64,000 nt of DNA, taken from the NCBI GenBank assembly GCA_964567745.1, contig CAZMNY010000003.1, forward strand, positions 124,001 through 188,000. Direction: 5' to 3'. The notes below the pieces were generated by a model. It worked only from the letters and a program-made list of their open reading frames with translations, did not search any database and had not been told where the DNA came from. This DNA is from CAZMNY01 sp964567745. GTDB taxonomy: Bacteria > Planctomycetota > Planctomycetia > Pirellulales > Pirellulaceae. Shown here one piece after another: positions 19,349 to 29,177 of this stretch (positions are counted from its first letter, which is position 1; each line of letters opens with the position of its first letter). The position numbers were made by a program, and so were the translations under genes.

Positions 19349-19359
19349 GTCGGCTCTGC

Positions 19360-20490
19360 CTAGCGTTTGACAGCGCCCACGGGAGGCTGGCTTGAAAGCT
19401 GCACTAACGCCTCGACAACTCGGCCCCGCTGTTCTCGCGGCAGCTTGAGGTATCGATGAGGTTCGTTCTCGCCAACCCGAAACGTCGTCAGGCCGTCGTC
19501 AGCCACGGTGACTCGACCTGCACTCGACGCGCCAAAATAGCCGCGATTGGGCCGGACCGCGTAAAGCACGCTCGTCAAATCCCAAGTTGGTCGGTTGTGC
19601 GGCGGAGGACTGTAGAGCTGGTAGGCGTCGGCAAGCGGATGATGCTTAACGTATCCATAATCCTGCTCGATGCTCTCGTGAGGATAGGGAACCGCGCGAC
19701 CAATTTCATAGCCGCTCCAAACGATCGGAGTCGGCCAATGCTCGGCGAGCTTCCGAGCTGACGCGATATCCTTCACCACGTTGTATTCTTTGTGGTCGTT
19801 CAACTCGCCGTTCTTGCCAGGAATCTGAGTTAACGCGCCCGCCATGATCGAAAGCAGTTTCGCCTTCTTGCGCACCAAATCAACTCCTCCAAGCGGACTG
19901 ATGCTGTCTGGTTTCGAATCGAGCAGATTGGCCAAGTTCGTCGAGAAGCCAACCTGCGCGAACACGACCGATCGATCTTCGCCGGCCTCCAACACTGTGC
20001 GAAGCACCGTAACGGCGTTCGCGGCTTCTTTGCCCGACAACAAATCATGCGGGTAGCGCAACTTGCCGTTGTCCTTGACGGCACCGAGCCCAATAAACTT
20101 GCCTTGAGCTGGAGTGACGCCGCTTCGGCAAACGCCGATCGGCACATCGCCTCGACCGTAAAACGTGTTCACCGCGTCTGTGAATGACGCCGCCAACGGA
20201 CTGTCCTTCGTGATCGTCACCGCCAACAGTTTGCACTCGCCGCGGCTCTCCAAAGCGTGAATCATCCCCAACGCCAAGACATCATCGACATCGTTTCCAA
20301 TGTCCGTGTCAAACACCAGCTGAACTGGAGTTTTCCCCTGCGCTGCCGCCAAACTCGCAAAGGGAATAGAGAACGCCATCGCCAAAAAGAATAATGAGCC
20401 GAATCGAGACCAATTGTTCGTCGGCCAACAACCGCCGTTGCCTCTTGCAAATTGAACGCCATCAATCATTCTTGAAGCGCCTTGTCTCAT
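19360..20490 (-). CDS. Secreted nucleoside hydrolase-like protein (IUNH family)
   Basis: A 376-residue protein with a Sec signal (hydrophobic core about 30-48, AAAQG) followed by the inosine/uridine-preferring nucleoside hydrolase motif VFDTDIGNDVDDVLAL (about 58-73), which carries the Ca2+-binding Asp cluster. The rest keeps the family outline but is diverged: ITKDSPLAASFTDAVNTFYGRGDVPIGV and a late PTWDLTSVLYAVRP with the usual D-x-x-A-type ligand. Intracellular family members split the N-glycosidic bond of nucleosides; an exported version may act on another N- or O-ribosyl/glycosyl substrate. ATG 20490 is preferred because AGAAGG lies eight bases upstream; a GTG three codons earlier has none. 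It is the first gene of the operon with murQ and the kinase. Confidence 0.87.
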   Translation of the reverse strand: MRQGASRMIDGVQFARGNGGCWPTNNWSRFGSLFFLAMAFSIPFASLAAAQGKTPVQLVFDTDIGNDVDDVLALGMIHALESRGECKLLAVTITKDSPLAASFTDAVNTFYGRGDVPIGVCRSGVTPAQGKFIGLGAVKDNGKLRYPHDLLSGKEAANAVTVLRTVLEAGEDRSVVFAQVGFSTNLANLLDSKPDSISPLGGVDLVRKKAKLLSIMAGALTQIPGKNGELNDHKEYNVVKDIASARKLAEHWPTPIVWSGYEIGRAVPYPHESIEQDYGYVKHHPLADAYQLYSPPPHNRPTWDLTSVLYAVRPNRGYFGASSAGRVTVADDGLTTFRVGENEPHRYLKLPREQRGRVVEALVQLSSQPPVGAVKR

Positions 20491-20609
20491 CGAATTCACC
20501 TTCTATCGCCGTCGTTTGTCTCGCATGATGCGTTCGCAAGGTAACCGACTCCTACGTTTGCCAGATTCCTCACGGTTCGTCTTTAAAATAGCTGTACACA
20601 AGCCTCATC

Positions 20610-20680
20610 GCCACCATGACACTCGATCCGCCAACTCGAATCTCTTCGTATCTCTCGTGCCTTTTTGTGGCCATTCTTCT
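20610..20680. repeat. Solo copy of the GxxExxY-associated repeat
   Basis: This stretch matches 5952-6021 over about 65 bases: GCCACCA, TGACACTC, TCCGCCAACTCGAA, CTCTTCGT, then CTCGTGC with a T-run and GTGGC. Its right end (GTGGCCATTCTTCTC) matches the other unit at 5841-5858. No GxxExxY gene lies beside it, so it is a solo relic or an independent dispersed unit. The rest of the gap 20491-20843 holds no gene that I can support; it separates the divergent nucleoside-hydrolase and fusion-protein genes and should contain both promoters. Confidence 0.65.
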
Positions 20681-20843
20681 CATGCTCCGCCGTATCCTGA
20701 CACCACAGTAGAAGGATTTGTCGCCTGCCGCTGTGCGACCGGGCGAACTTTTTGGCGTACAATCGACAACCAGAGTGCCTCCCCATATGCCAGCTGATGG
20801 CTCCCGCCTGAGACCACATCCCTGACAGCTTCGCAGGAAAGTG

Positions 20844-23800
20844 ATGAAGAACAGAATTGTAGTTGCGCTGAGTACCTTGTTCTGCCTGTTGACAGTCGCG
20901 CCCGCTCGCCTCCGCGCAGATGAACCAGCGGCCAAGATGTTTGACCGAGACAACTTAGTCGCCTGGTGCATCGTGCCATTTGACGGCAAGAACCGCGGAC
21001 CGGAGCAGCGGGCGGCGATGCTCAAACGAATCGGCATCCGAAAGCTCGCTTACGACTACCGCGCCGAGCACGTGCCGACGTTCGACGCCGAGATGGAGGC
21101 GCTCAAGAAACACGGAATCGAATTGACCGCCTGGTGGTTCCCCACCACGCTCAACGATCGAGCTCGACATATTCTCAAGGTGCTCGAGAAGCACAAGGTC
21201 AAGACACAACTGTGGGTGATGGGCGGAGGCGCGCCGAAATCAGCCGAGCAGCGACAAGAGTGGATCGAAAGTGAAGCTCGCCGCATTCGTCCTATCGCCG
21301 AATCGGCCGCCAAGATTGGGTGTCAAGTCGGACTCTATAACCATGGCGGTTGGTTCGGCCAACCTGAAAACCAAATCGCCATTATCAAACAGCTTAAACT
21401 CGACAATGTGGGGATCGTTTACAACCTGCACCACGGGCACGAACACTTGGATCGATTCTCTGAATTGCTCAAAGTGATGAAGCCGCACTTGTTGGCGCTG
21501 AACCTGAATGGCATGAAAAAGGACGGCGACCGGCAAGGAAAGAAGATCATGCCGCTCGGCGCCGGCGAACTCGACCTTCGCTTGCTACAGGTGATTCGGT
21601 CGAGCGGATTCGATGGGCCCATTGGCATTCTCAATCACACTAACCACGATGCCGAAGCTCGACTCAAGGACAATCTCGATGGACTTAAATGGCTCGTGCC
21701 TCAACTCGACGGCGCGAGTCCTGGCGTCAAGCCGATCTATCGAACATGGGAAGGCGAACCGGCCGACTTTGACACGAGCGGCCTCTTCGATCGCCCCTAC
21801 GACGCTCAGCTTGTTTCCCGAACGATGGCCGATGCGAAGAAACACGGAGTCGCCGAGCGAGGGATTGCAGTTTTCGCATCAGCCAAGTTCGCCTGTCTCT
21901 CATGTCACAAGATTGGAATGCATGGCGGTTCGGTTGGCCCCGAGCTGACGGCCATCGGCAAGGATCGCAAACCGGCGCAGATTGTCGAGTCGGTTTTTTG
22001 GCCTAAGCGAGAGGTCAAGCCTGAGTTCGAAGCCGTCGCTGTGCTCACAGCCGACGGGCGCCAACTGCAAGGCTACCTCCAGAAGACCGCCGGGCCTCAC
22101 ATCGCGATCCGTGACCCAGCGAGTGGGATAGTAACTGAGATCGCGCGTGATGACATTGAAGACCAAGTGACACGAGGCACGTTGATGCCTAACGGGCTCG
22201 CCGAAGCCATGTCGCCGCAACAGCAGCTCGACCTGATCCGATTCCTCAGCGAGCTTGGTCGGAAAGAGGCCGTTGCACCGGACGTCGTCGCTTCCGTGCT
22301 CGCCCACGCCCACGCCCACTCGCCGGCCGATTTCGAATTCGTTCGCGATCCCTTGCATCCGGAACATTGGCCTAGTTGGCAACACAGCGTGAATCGTGAT
22401 CGCGTCTTCGATTTTTACACGAAGCAAGCCGAACATTTTCGCAAGCAAGATCCTACGCCGATGTTGCTTTCCGAGTTTCCCGGCTTGGACGGAGGCAAGC
22501 AGGGGCACTGGGGAAATCAGAACGAAGTGACTTGGGCGAGCGATCGCTGGAACAATACCGAACTCGGCAGCGTGCAGAGCGGAATTTTTCACGGTGCCGG
22601 AGTCACAGTCGGGCGTGGAGTTTGTTTGCAGTTGGGGGAGCGTGGAGAATTGTCAGCCTGCTTTAATCCCGACACACTGACCTACGACGCCATTTGGACA
22701 GGCGGATTCGTCAAGTTCTCCTCAGTGCGTCACGGATTCATGCACGGACTGTTGATCGATGGAAAACCGCAACCGCGGCCGAAAGGAAGCAAACCGACCG
22801 AGCCGTTTGTCTATCACGGTTTCTATCGCCACGGCCGGCGAGTCATTTTCGCTTATCGAATTGGCGAGACTGAATACCTTGATGCTCCCTGGTCGGAGAA
22901 CGGCGTTCTTACTCGCGCCGTCGCGCCGGCGAGCGAACATCCACTGAAGCATCTGACTTCGGCAGGCAAGCCGCAATGGCCGAACGAGATTCAAACCAGC
23001 ATCGTTGCGGGAAACAACATGCCCTACGCGGTCGACACGATTGAGTTGCCAACGCAGAATGCTTGGAAAGCTCAAACGTTTGTCGGCGGCCTCGATTTCC
23101 TCGCCGACGGCAGCGCCCTCGTCTGCACCATGCAAGGCGATGTTTGGCGCGTCAGCGGTCTCGTTTCGAAAGACGGCGAGAGCCTATCCGGCAAAGCCCG
23201 CTGGCGACGATTCGCCTCGGGGCTTCATCACGCGTTGGGACTCGTTGTGGCGAACGGCCAGATCTACGTGCAATGCCGTGACCAACTGTTGAGGCTGCAC
23301 GATCTGAACAACGACGGCGAGGCGGATTTCTACGAGTGCGTGAGCAACGCGTTCGCGACGTCGGCGGCAGGCCACGATTTTATCTGCGGTCTGCAACGTG
23401 ATGCTGGAGGCAATTTCTATACGGCGACCGGCAATCAAGGGCTCGTACGAATCTCCCCGGACGGACGTCGCGCCGACGTGGTCGCAACCGGGTTTCGCAA
23501 CCCCGATGGATTGGGGCTCTATCCCGATGGCGTCGTCACCGTGCCTTGCTCCGAAGGCGCATGGACTCCATCCTCGATGATTTGCGCGGTGCGAACGCCA
23601 AAGCCGAATCAGCTCAACCAACCGATTCCGCATTTTGGATACCGCGGACCGCAAGGTGAGAAACCGCCGAGCTTGCCGCTCGTATACCTTCCTCGCGGCC
23701 TCGATAATTCGAGCGGCGGACAAGCCTTTATCGATGGCGAACGATGGGGACCGCTGGGTGGGCGAATGGTGCATTTCTCGTTCGGCGCCGGCGCTCATTT

Positions 23801-24833
23801 CCTACTTCTGCGAGACGAGGTTGAGGGCCAGCTGCAAGGCGCCGTCGTGCCGCTGCCTGGTGAATTCACCTCAGGAGCTCATCGCGGCCGCTTCAATCCC
23901 GTCGACGGCCAGTTGTATGTTGGCGGGATGGCGGGATGGGGGAGCTACACGCCGCAACCCGGCTCCTTTCAACGCGTACGGTATGCCGGCGGCTCAGTGC
24001 AATTGCCCAGCGGCTTTCACGTTTACGAAAACGGCGTCGCCGTGACGTTCACCGAGCCGATCGACAAGGCCGTTGCCGAGGATTCTGACAATCATTTTGC
24101 GCAGTGCTGGAATTACCGTTACAGCGGCGCCTATGGTTCGTCCGAGTATTCCGCTCGGCACACCGGCACGCCCGGTCATGATTCACTCAAGATTCGCTCG
24201 TCGCACGTACTCGCGGACGGAACGACGCTGTTCCTCGAACTGCCGGACTTGCAAGCGGTCAACCAACTGCATTTGCGAATGCAAACCGGCGCAGACAAGT
24301 CGCACGACATGTTCGCGACCGTTCACAAAATGGCAAAGCCGTTCACGAATTTCCCCGGTTACAAGCCAGCTCGAAAGACGATCGCGCCCCATCCGATCCT
24401 GTTCGACATGGCGCTCGCGACCCAGCGAGTACCGAACCCATGGGGCAAGCCGATCGCAGGCGCGAGAGAGATCGTGTTGGAGACCGGCAAGAACCTGACG
24501 TTCGTTCAGCGATCGCTAAAAGCGAAAGCGGGCGAGCCGATTAAGTTGACCCTCTCCAATCCCGACGTCGTGCCTCATAACTGGGCGCTGGTAAAACCTG
24601 GTGAGTTACAACGTGTTGGCTCGCTCGCCAACCGACTCGTCGCCGACCCAGCGGGTTATGCTCGGCACTATATTCCCAAGAGCGATGACGTGCTCGCGTA
24701 CACCGATATCGTTCCGCCCAAAAGCAAATTCACAATCCACTTTCGAGCTCCGAAGCAACCTGGACGTTATCCGTATCTCTGCACGTTTCCCGGCCACTGG
24801 ATGGTCATGAACGGCGAATTGATTGTCGAGTAG
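20844..24833 (+). CDS. Secreted TIM barrel - cytochrome c - DUF6797-like - sorbosone dehydrogenase-like propeller - azurin-like cupredoxin fusion
   Basis: A 1329-residue exported protein; ATG 20844 with AGGA upstream is preferred to the GTG before it. After a Sec signal (1-25) come: a xylose-isomerase/AP-endonuclease-2-like TIM barrel (about 30-290, ending GPIGILNHTNHD); a PVC-type cytochrome c domain (about 325-475) with C351-L-S-C-H and a distal Met in TLMPNGLAEAM; a DUF6797-like beta-rich region (about 490-700); a glucose/sorbosone dehydrogenase-like beta-propeller (about 730-1150); and a C-terminal type 1 copper domain. The copper ligands are visible as H1245 (VPHNW), C1313 (CTFPGHW), H1318 and M1322, the spacing found in azurin and auracyanin. 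The arrangement suggests a sugar dehydrogenase passing electrons through heme to copper within one chain. Monocistronic. Substrate unknown. Confidence 0.9.
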   Translation: MKNRIVVALSTLFCLLTVAPARLRADEPAAKMFDRDNLVAWCIVPFDGKNRGPEQRAAMLKRIGIRKLAYDYRAEHVPTFDAEMEALKKHGIELTAWWFPTTLNDRARHILKVLEKHKVKTQLWVMGGGAPKSAEQRQEWIESEARRIRPIAESAAKIGCQVGLYNHGGWFGQPENQIAIIKQLKLDNVGIVYNLHHGHEHLDRFSELLKVMKPHLLALNLNGMKKDGDRQGKKIMPLGAGELDLRLLQVIRSSGFDGPIGILNHTNHDAEARLKDNLDGLKWLVPQLDGASPGVKPIYRTWEGEPADFDTSGLFDRPYDAQLVSRTMADAKKHGVAERGIAVFASAKFACLSCHKIGMHGGSVGPELTAIGKDRKPAQIVESVFWPKREVKPEFEAVAVLTADGRQLQGYLQKTAGPHIAIRDPASGIVTEIARDDIEDQVTRGTLMPNGLAEAMSPQQQLDLIRFLSELGRKEAVAPDVVASVLAHAHAHSPADFEFVRDPLHPEHWPSWQHSVNRDRVFDFYTKQAEHFRKQDPTPMLLSEFPGLDGGKQGHWGNQNEVTWASDRWNNTELGSVQSGIFHGAGVTVGRGVCLQLGERGELSACFNPDTLTYDAIWTGGFVKFSSVRHGFMHGLLIDGKPQPRPKGSKPTEPFVYHGFYRHGRRVIFAYRIGETEYLDAPWSENGVLTRAVAPASEHPLKHLTSAGKPQWPNEIQTSIVAGNNMPYAVDTIELPTQNAWKAQTFVGGLDFLADGSALVCTMQGDVWRVSGLVSKDGESLSGKARWRRFASGLHHALGLVVANGQIYVQCRDQLLRLHDLNNDGEADFYECVSNAFATSAAGHDFICGLQRDAGGNFYTATGNQGLVRISPDGRRADVVATGFRNPDGLGLYPDGVVTVPCSEGAWTPSSMICAVRTPKPNQLNQPIPHFGYRGPQGEKPPSLPLVYLPRGLDNSSGGQAFIDGERWGPLGGRMVHFSFGAGAHFLLLRDEVEGQLQGAVVPLPGEFTSGAHRGRFNPVDGQLYVGGMAGWGSYTPQPGSFQRVRYAGGSVQLPSGFHVYENGVAVTFTEPIDKAVAEDSDNHFAQCWNYRYSGAYGSSEYSARHTGTPGHDSLKIRSSHVLADGTTLFLELPDLQAVNQLHLRMQTGADKSHDMFATVHKMAKPFTNFPGYKPARKTIAPHPILFDMALATQRVPNPWGKPIAGAREIVLETGKNLTFVQRSLKAKAGEPIKLTLSNPDVVPHNWALVKPGELQRVGSLANRLVADPAGYARHYIPKSDDVLAYTDIVPPKSKFTIHFRAPKQPGRYPYLCTFPGHWMVMNGELIVE

Positions 24834-25137
24834 TTTGCGATTGCGTCCAGGCTACTCACCAACCGACTGATGATGATGCGCGGGCTGTTCTGATACGACA
24901 ACAATGCCAACTCTCTCTGGCCGCCAGCGCCAAATGACACGCTTGGCGTATGGAGCGTCAGAGTGAGAGACCTCGCTTCCGGCAAGACCTCGAGACACTC
25001 GTATCGATTGAACGCAGCCAACTGACCCGTAGCAACACAACTGGATCCCGAATCGGCGACAGCCACAGCGAGTTCGACAGGTAACGACGAATCGTCACGA
25101 ACCGGCAGGCAATTAGAAATTACTGCGAGCGTATTCC
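24834..25137. other. Intergenic region with an unassigned open antisense frame
   Basis: No gene can be called between the fusion protein and the phosphodiesterase. On the minus strand one frame is open from about 25160 to 24770 and its translation has ordinary protein-like composition (for example LPVRDDSSLPVELAVAVAD and QRELALLSYQNSPRIII), but it has no ATG and no ribosome site and its 3' end overlaps the coding end of the fusion gene. It may be a remnant of a lost gene or chance. Confidence 0.35.
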
Positions 25138-25917
25138 ATGCCCAGCGATGTTCTGCAAATCACCGATCTTCATTTGCAAGCCGACCGAAAGTCGACCTTG
25201 AAGGATGTCTGTACATACGACACCTTCGTTCGCGTGCTGAACTCAATTCGAGATCGTTGTGCGAGCGGTGAATGGGAATTTGAGCACATCGTGATCAGTG
25301 GCGATCTGACCCATGATGAGAGGCTAGAGTCGTACCAGATTTTGCGAGAGTTGTTGACGGATTGGGTCCCGCGTTGTCGACTGCTTCCGGGTAATCATGA
25401 CGACCGAGCTCTGATGAGACAGGCGTTTCCGGAGCAAATTCCAGCTGGCGATGAGTTTGTCAACTTCTCGGTCGAGTCCGGCGGCTGGCGGCTGATCGGA
25501 CTGGACTCGCACGTGCCGGGAAAAGTCTATGGGCAACTCGGCAGAAACCAAATTGATTGGCTCGCGGGAGAATTGGCCGCCTATGCTTCTCAGCCAACGA
25601 TGCTGTTTACCCACCACCCGCCCGTTGACATCGGATCAGCTTGGCTCGACGGCATCGGACTGCGAGACGCCGACAGCTTGCTCGAAGTCGTGGAAGCGTT
25701 TCCTCAAGTTCGCGCTGTTTGCAGCGGGCATGTGCACCAGGAGTTTTCTGGAAGCGTCGGCAACATGCAGGTTCTTACGACGCCGTCCACCGGGGTGCAG
25801 TTTGCGCCTCGCGAAGATGAACTGGTTTGTGATACGAGGCAACCTGGTTTTCGCACTTTCAAGTTTAGTGACGACACGTTTGAAAGCCGCGTTGACCGCC
25901 TTGCAGCAACTCACTGA
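25138..25917 (+). CDS. Cyclic nucleotide phosphodiesterase-like metallophosphoesterase (CpdA/Icc type)
   Basis: A 259-residue cytoplasmic calcineurin-like phosphoesterase. The five metal-binding blocks are in order: DLHL (residues 9-12), GDLTHDER (near 60), GNHDD (near 84), THHPP (near 160) and GHVHQEF (near 198). Length and order match CpdA/Icc, which hydrolyses 3',5'-cAMP in some bacteria and other phosphodiesters in others. ATG 25138 directly opens the first beta strand (VLQITDLHL), so the start is well supported. The next gene, a PSD1 gene, begins 18 bases after the stop, so the two may be co-transcribed, although the functions are not obviously linked. Confidence 0.88.
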   Translation: MPSDVLQITDLHLQADRKSTLKDVCTYDTFVRVLNSIRDRCASGEWEFEHIVISGDLTHDERLESYQILRELLTDWVPRCRLLPGNHDDRALMRQAFPEQIPAGDEFVNFSVESGGWRLIGLDSHVPGKVYGQLGRNQIDWLAGELAAYASQPTMLFTHHPPVDIGSAWLDGIGLRDADSLLEVVEAFPQVRAVCSGHVHQEFSGSVGNMQVLTTPSTGVQFAPREDELVCDTRQPGFRTFKFSDDTFESRVDRLAATH

Positions 25918-25935
25918 GCGGATTGGAGTAGGTCG

Positions 25936-28900
25936 ATGTATGAACCGAAACGACGCGACGGTTGGATCGCACCCACTTTGCTGATGGCCGGAATCTTCGC
26001 TGTTGCGACGCCCTTCGCATCCGCCGCCGGTCACGCCGATGTGATTCGATACAACCGCGACATTCGACCGATATTGTCAGCCGCATGCTTTCGTTGTCAT
26101 GGAGTCGACGAGGATGCCCGCGAGGCTGACTTGCGGCTAGACGATCGAGATTCCGCCCTCGCAGATCGCGACGGCGCAACGGCCATTTCGCCTGGCAACC
26201 TCAGCACAAGCGAAGCCTACCGCAGGATCGTAAGCGACGATGAATCGACACGCATGCCACCAGCGGATGAAACGAGACAGCTGAGCAAGAGCGAGGTCGA
26301 GTTGCTAGGCCGATGGATCGAGCAAGGCGCGCGGTATGAGCGCCATTGGGCTTTCCTTTCGCCTAGTCGCCCCGCATTGCCTCAAGTGAAACAGAGCAAC
26401 TGGCCTCGAAACGCGATCGATCACTTCGTTCTTGCCGACCTCGAGAACAAGGGCTGGCGACCGTCCGTGGAAGCCGACAAGGCTACGTTGATTCGGCGAG
26501 TCACACTTGATCTCACGGGACTTCCACCGACGCTGAAGGAAATTGACGACTTCCTCGCCGACCGATCTCCGCAGGCTTACCGGCGCGTCGTCAATCGGCT
26601 GCTCGAGTCAGAAAGTTACGGCGAACACATGACTCGCTACTGGCTCGACGCTGCTCGCTACGCTGACACAAACGGTTTCTTCACCGATGACGAACGATCG
26701 ATGTGGCGGTGGCGGAACTGGGTCATCAACGCGTTCAATGACGACATGCCGTTTGATCAGTTCACGATCGAGCAACTTGCGGGCGACTTGCTTCCGAAGG
26801 CGTCGATCGACCAACGGATCGCAAGCGGATTCAATCGAAATCACATGACGACGCACGAGACCGGTGTGATCGATGAAGAGTATCGAGTGGAATACGTTGT
26901 CGATCGATTGGAAACCACGGCGACAACCTGGCTCGGACTCACGGTGGGTTGCGCTCGCTGCCACGACCACAAGTACGACCCGATTTCGCAGAAGGATTAC
27001 TACCGGCTGTTCGCCTATTTCAACAACGGCCCGATCAAAGGAAATGCCGGCGCCGGCAACGCCGCGCCTGTCCTCCATGTTCCGTCAGTCGATCGAGAAC
27101 AGCAACTGAGCCGACTCAACGAGGCCATGTTGCGAGCGGATTCTGAGCTGGCTCGAATTGAAGCGGATCCGGAAGTAGGACAAGCGAAATGGGAGCAGGA
27201 TCTTCTCGCGGGGCTTCCTCAATCGCCCACACGCGGACTGGTCGCGACGAAGCCGAAGGCCGCTTCCCAGGAAGTCGCCTTACAGGAAAGGGATCGAGAG
27301 TCAAAGCAAGATCGATCACCGAGTTCACGGCAAGGACTGCTCGGCCAAGCTGACTACTTTGACGGCGATGCAACGATGCCGCTGGACTGCGAATACGACT
27401 TTCGGCGCAACAAGCCTTTCTCATTAGGCGTCTGGGTTCGATCCGAGACCGGCGGTCCCGCGTGCATCCTGTCGAAAAACGACGACGTCAACGACCTGCG
27501 CGGCGTCGACGTCATGTTGCGAAAAGGAAAAATCCTCGTACATCTCGTGCATCGCTGGAGCAGCAACGCGATTCAAGTCAAGACGCGCGACTCAATTCGC
27601 ACCGGCAAATGGCAGCACATCGGAGTCACCTACGACGGCTCGAGCAAGGCGGGCGGGGTTGTCGTTTACGTTGATGGCCGTCGTCAAGAAGTCGAGATCG
27701 GGCACAACAGTTTGAGCGCCGAGATTCAGATCACCCAGCCGCTGCGTCTAGGGCGTCGAAGCACGAGCGCTGCGTTTCGAGGAATGATCGAACGGCTTCG
27801 AGTGTTTGACCGCAGCTTGTTTTCCGAAGAAATGGAGCGGTTGGCCAACGCCGATTTGGTTCGAGCAACCGTCAAGATTCCGGAAGAGAAACGATCGACA
27901 TTCGAGCGAACTTTGATGCGGCGACAATTCTTGACTCATGGCGCATCGCGCCGTTTGCAACAGGCCGTGGCGAAAGCCGCCGAAGCGAAACGAGCCTGGA
28001 ATCAACTCCGAGGTGCCAAGTCGACGACGATGGTGATGCAAGAGAAAATACCCCAAAGAGAGACCTTCGTTTTGGTTCGCGGCCAATACGATCAACAAGG
28101 CGAGAAGGTCGCGCCTGGAGTTCCCGCGAGCATGACGCCGAGCGGCAAGACTCAACCGAGCGACCGGCTCGAACTCGCTCGGTGGCTCGTTAGCGAGAAC
28201 AACCCGCTGACAGCAAGAGTCACCGTAAATCGCTTTTGGCGCAAATATTTTGGGACCGGGCTCGTCAAGACCGTCGAAGACTTCGGCACGCAAGGCGAGT
28301 GGCCCAGTCATCCCGACTTGATCGATTGGTTGGCCGTCGAGTTCGTCTCGAGCGGATGGGATGTCAAACATATCCAGCGGCTGATCGTAACGTCCGCCGT
28401 GTATCGTCAATCGTCGAAGACAACTCGAGCAACATCGGCTTACCGCGAGGTCGATCCCGAAAATCGTTTGTTCAGCCGCGGCCCTCGTTATCGACTCGAT
28501 GCCGAAACGCTTCGCGACAACGCGTTGGCGATAAGCGGATTGCTCGTAAGGCGACTGGGCGGACCGAGTGTCAAACCGTATCAGCCCGAGGGTCTCTGGA
28601 AAGCTGTTTCCTACGACGGGAACTTGGAATACCCGCAAGACCATGGCGACTCGCTGTTCCGTCGAAGTTTGTACACGTATTGGAAACGGCAAAGCCCTCC
28701 ACCGAGCATGCTCGTGTTTGACGCGCCGACTCGAGAAACCTGCACGGTGCGGCGACCGCGAACTAACACGCCTCTGCAAGCGCTGGCGTTGATGAATGAT
28801 ACGACCTATATCGAGGCCGCTCGCGCACTCGCGCAGCGACTGCTGACGGAGCCCGACAAGAGCGCGACCAACTCGGCACGACTTCAATACGCATTTCGTC

Positions 28901-29121
28901 TCGCAACTGCGAGACTCGCTAAACCGGATGAAGAGCGAATCTTGCTGGACATGCTTGCGAAGCAGCGTGATGTGTTTCGACAAGATCAAAAGGCAGCCAA
29001 AGCACTGCTCAGCGTGGGCGAATCCAAGCGAGACACATCCATTGCTCCAACCCAACACGCCGCCTGGACGATCCTCTCCAGCGTTATCCTCAACCTGGAC
29101 GAAACGGTTAGCAAACAGTAG
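25936..29121 (+). CDS. PSD1 protein with an inserted LamG-like (concanavalin A-like) domain
   Basis: A 1061-residue exported protein: signal segment (about 13-32), PSCyt1 with C51-F-R-C-H and RMPPADE, PSCyt2 (about 180-370: [26 protein letters not shown], second heme-type motif C339-A-R-C-H-D-H-K), then a LamG/concanavalin A-like beta-sandwich (about 468-640: [53 protein letters not shown]), and PSD1 (about 735-1055: [38 protein letters not shown]). LamG-type inserts are usually glycan- or protein-binding modules, so this PSD1 protein probably binds a polymer. It starts at ATG 25936, 18 bases after cpdA-like, and its DUF1501 partner follows 56 bases after its stop. Confidence 0.93.
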   Translation: MYEPKRRDGWIAPTLLMAGIFAVATPFASAAGHADVIRYNRDIRPILSAACFRCHGVDEDAREADLRLDDRDSALADRDGATAISPGNLSTSEAYRRIVSDDESTRMPPADETRQLSKSEVELLGRWIEQGARYERHWAFLSPSRPALPQVKQSNWPRNAIDHFVLADLENKGWRPSVEADKATLIRRVTLDLTGLPPTLKEIDDFLADRSPQAYRRVVNRLLESESYGEHMTRYWLDAARYADTNGFFTDDERSMWRWRNWVINAFNDDMPFDQFTIEQLAGDLLPKASIDQRIASGFNRNHMTTHETGVIDEEYRVEYVVDRLETTATTWLGLTVGCARCHDHKYDPISQKDYYRLFAYFNNGPIKGNAGAGNAAPVLHVPSVDREQQLSRLNEAMLRADSELARIEADPEVGQAKWEQDLLAGLPQSPTRGLVATKPKAASQEVALQERDRESKQDRSPSSRQGLLGQADYFDGDATMPLDCEYDFRRNKPFSLGVWVRSETGGPACILSKNDDVNDLRGVDVMLRKGKILVHLVHRWSSNAIQVKTRDSIRTGKWQHIGVTYDGSSKAGGVVVYVDGRRQEVEIGHNSLSAEIQITQPLRLGRRSTSAAFRGMIERLRVFDRSLFSEEMERLANADLVRATVKIPEEKRSTFERTLMRRQFLTHGASRRLQQAVAKAAEAKRAWNQLRGAKSTTMVMQEKIPQRETFVLVRGQYDQQGEKVAPGVPASMTPSGKTQPSDRLELARWLVSENNPLTARVTVNRFWRKYFGTGLVKTVEDFGTQGEWPSHPDLIDWLAVEFVSSGWDVKHIQRLIVTSAVYRQSSKTTRATSAYREVDPENRLFSRGPRYRLDAETLRDNALAISGLLVRRLGGPSVKPYQPEGLWKAVSYDGNLEYPQDHGDSLFRRSLYTYWKRQSPPPSMLVFDAPTRETCTVRRPRTNTPLQALALMNDTTYIEAARALAQRLLTEPDKSATNSARLQYAFRLATARLAKPDEERILLDMLAKQRDVFRQDQKAAKALLSVGESKRDTSIAPTQHAAWTILSSVILNLDETVSKQ

Positions 29122-29177
29122 CCGCGGCTCGTCGGCAGGTTCGCCTCGACCCCTGCAACCATTGTCGAACAACGATC

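Noticed and set aside
18515..19363. Plus-strand 282-codon frame over murQ
   Set aside because: MurQ motifs on the minus strand are complete; this is a shadow.
27748..29172. Long minus-strand open frame (474 codons) opposite the PSD1 gene
   Set aside because: It is an antisense shadow of a clearly coding plus-strand gene; its translation is Arg/Cys-rich with no domain, and long antisense frames are expected at this GC content.
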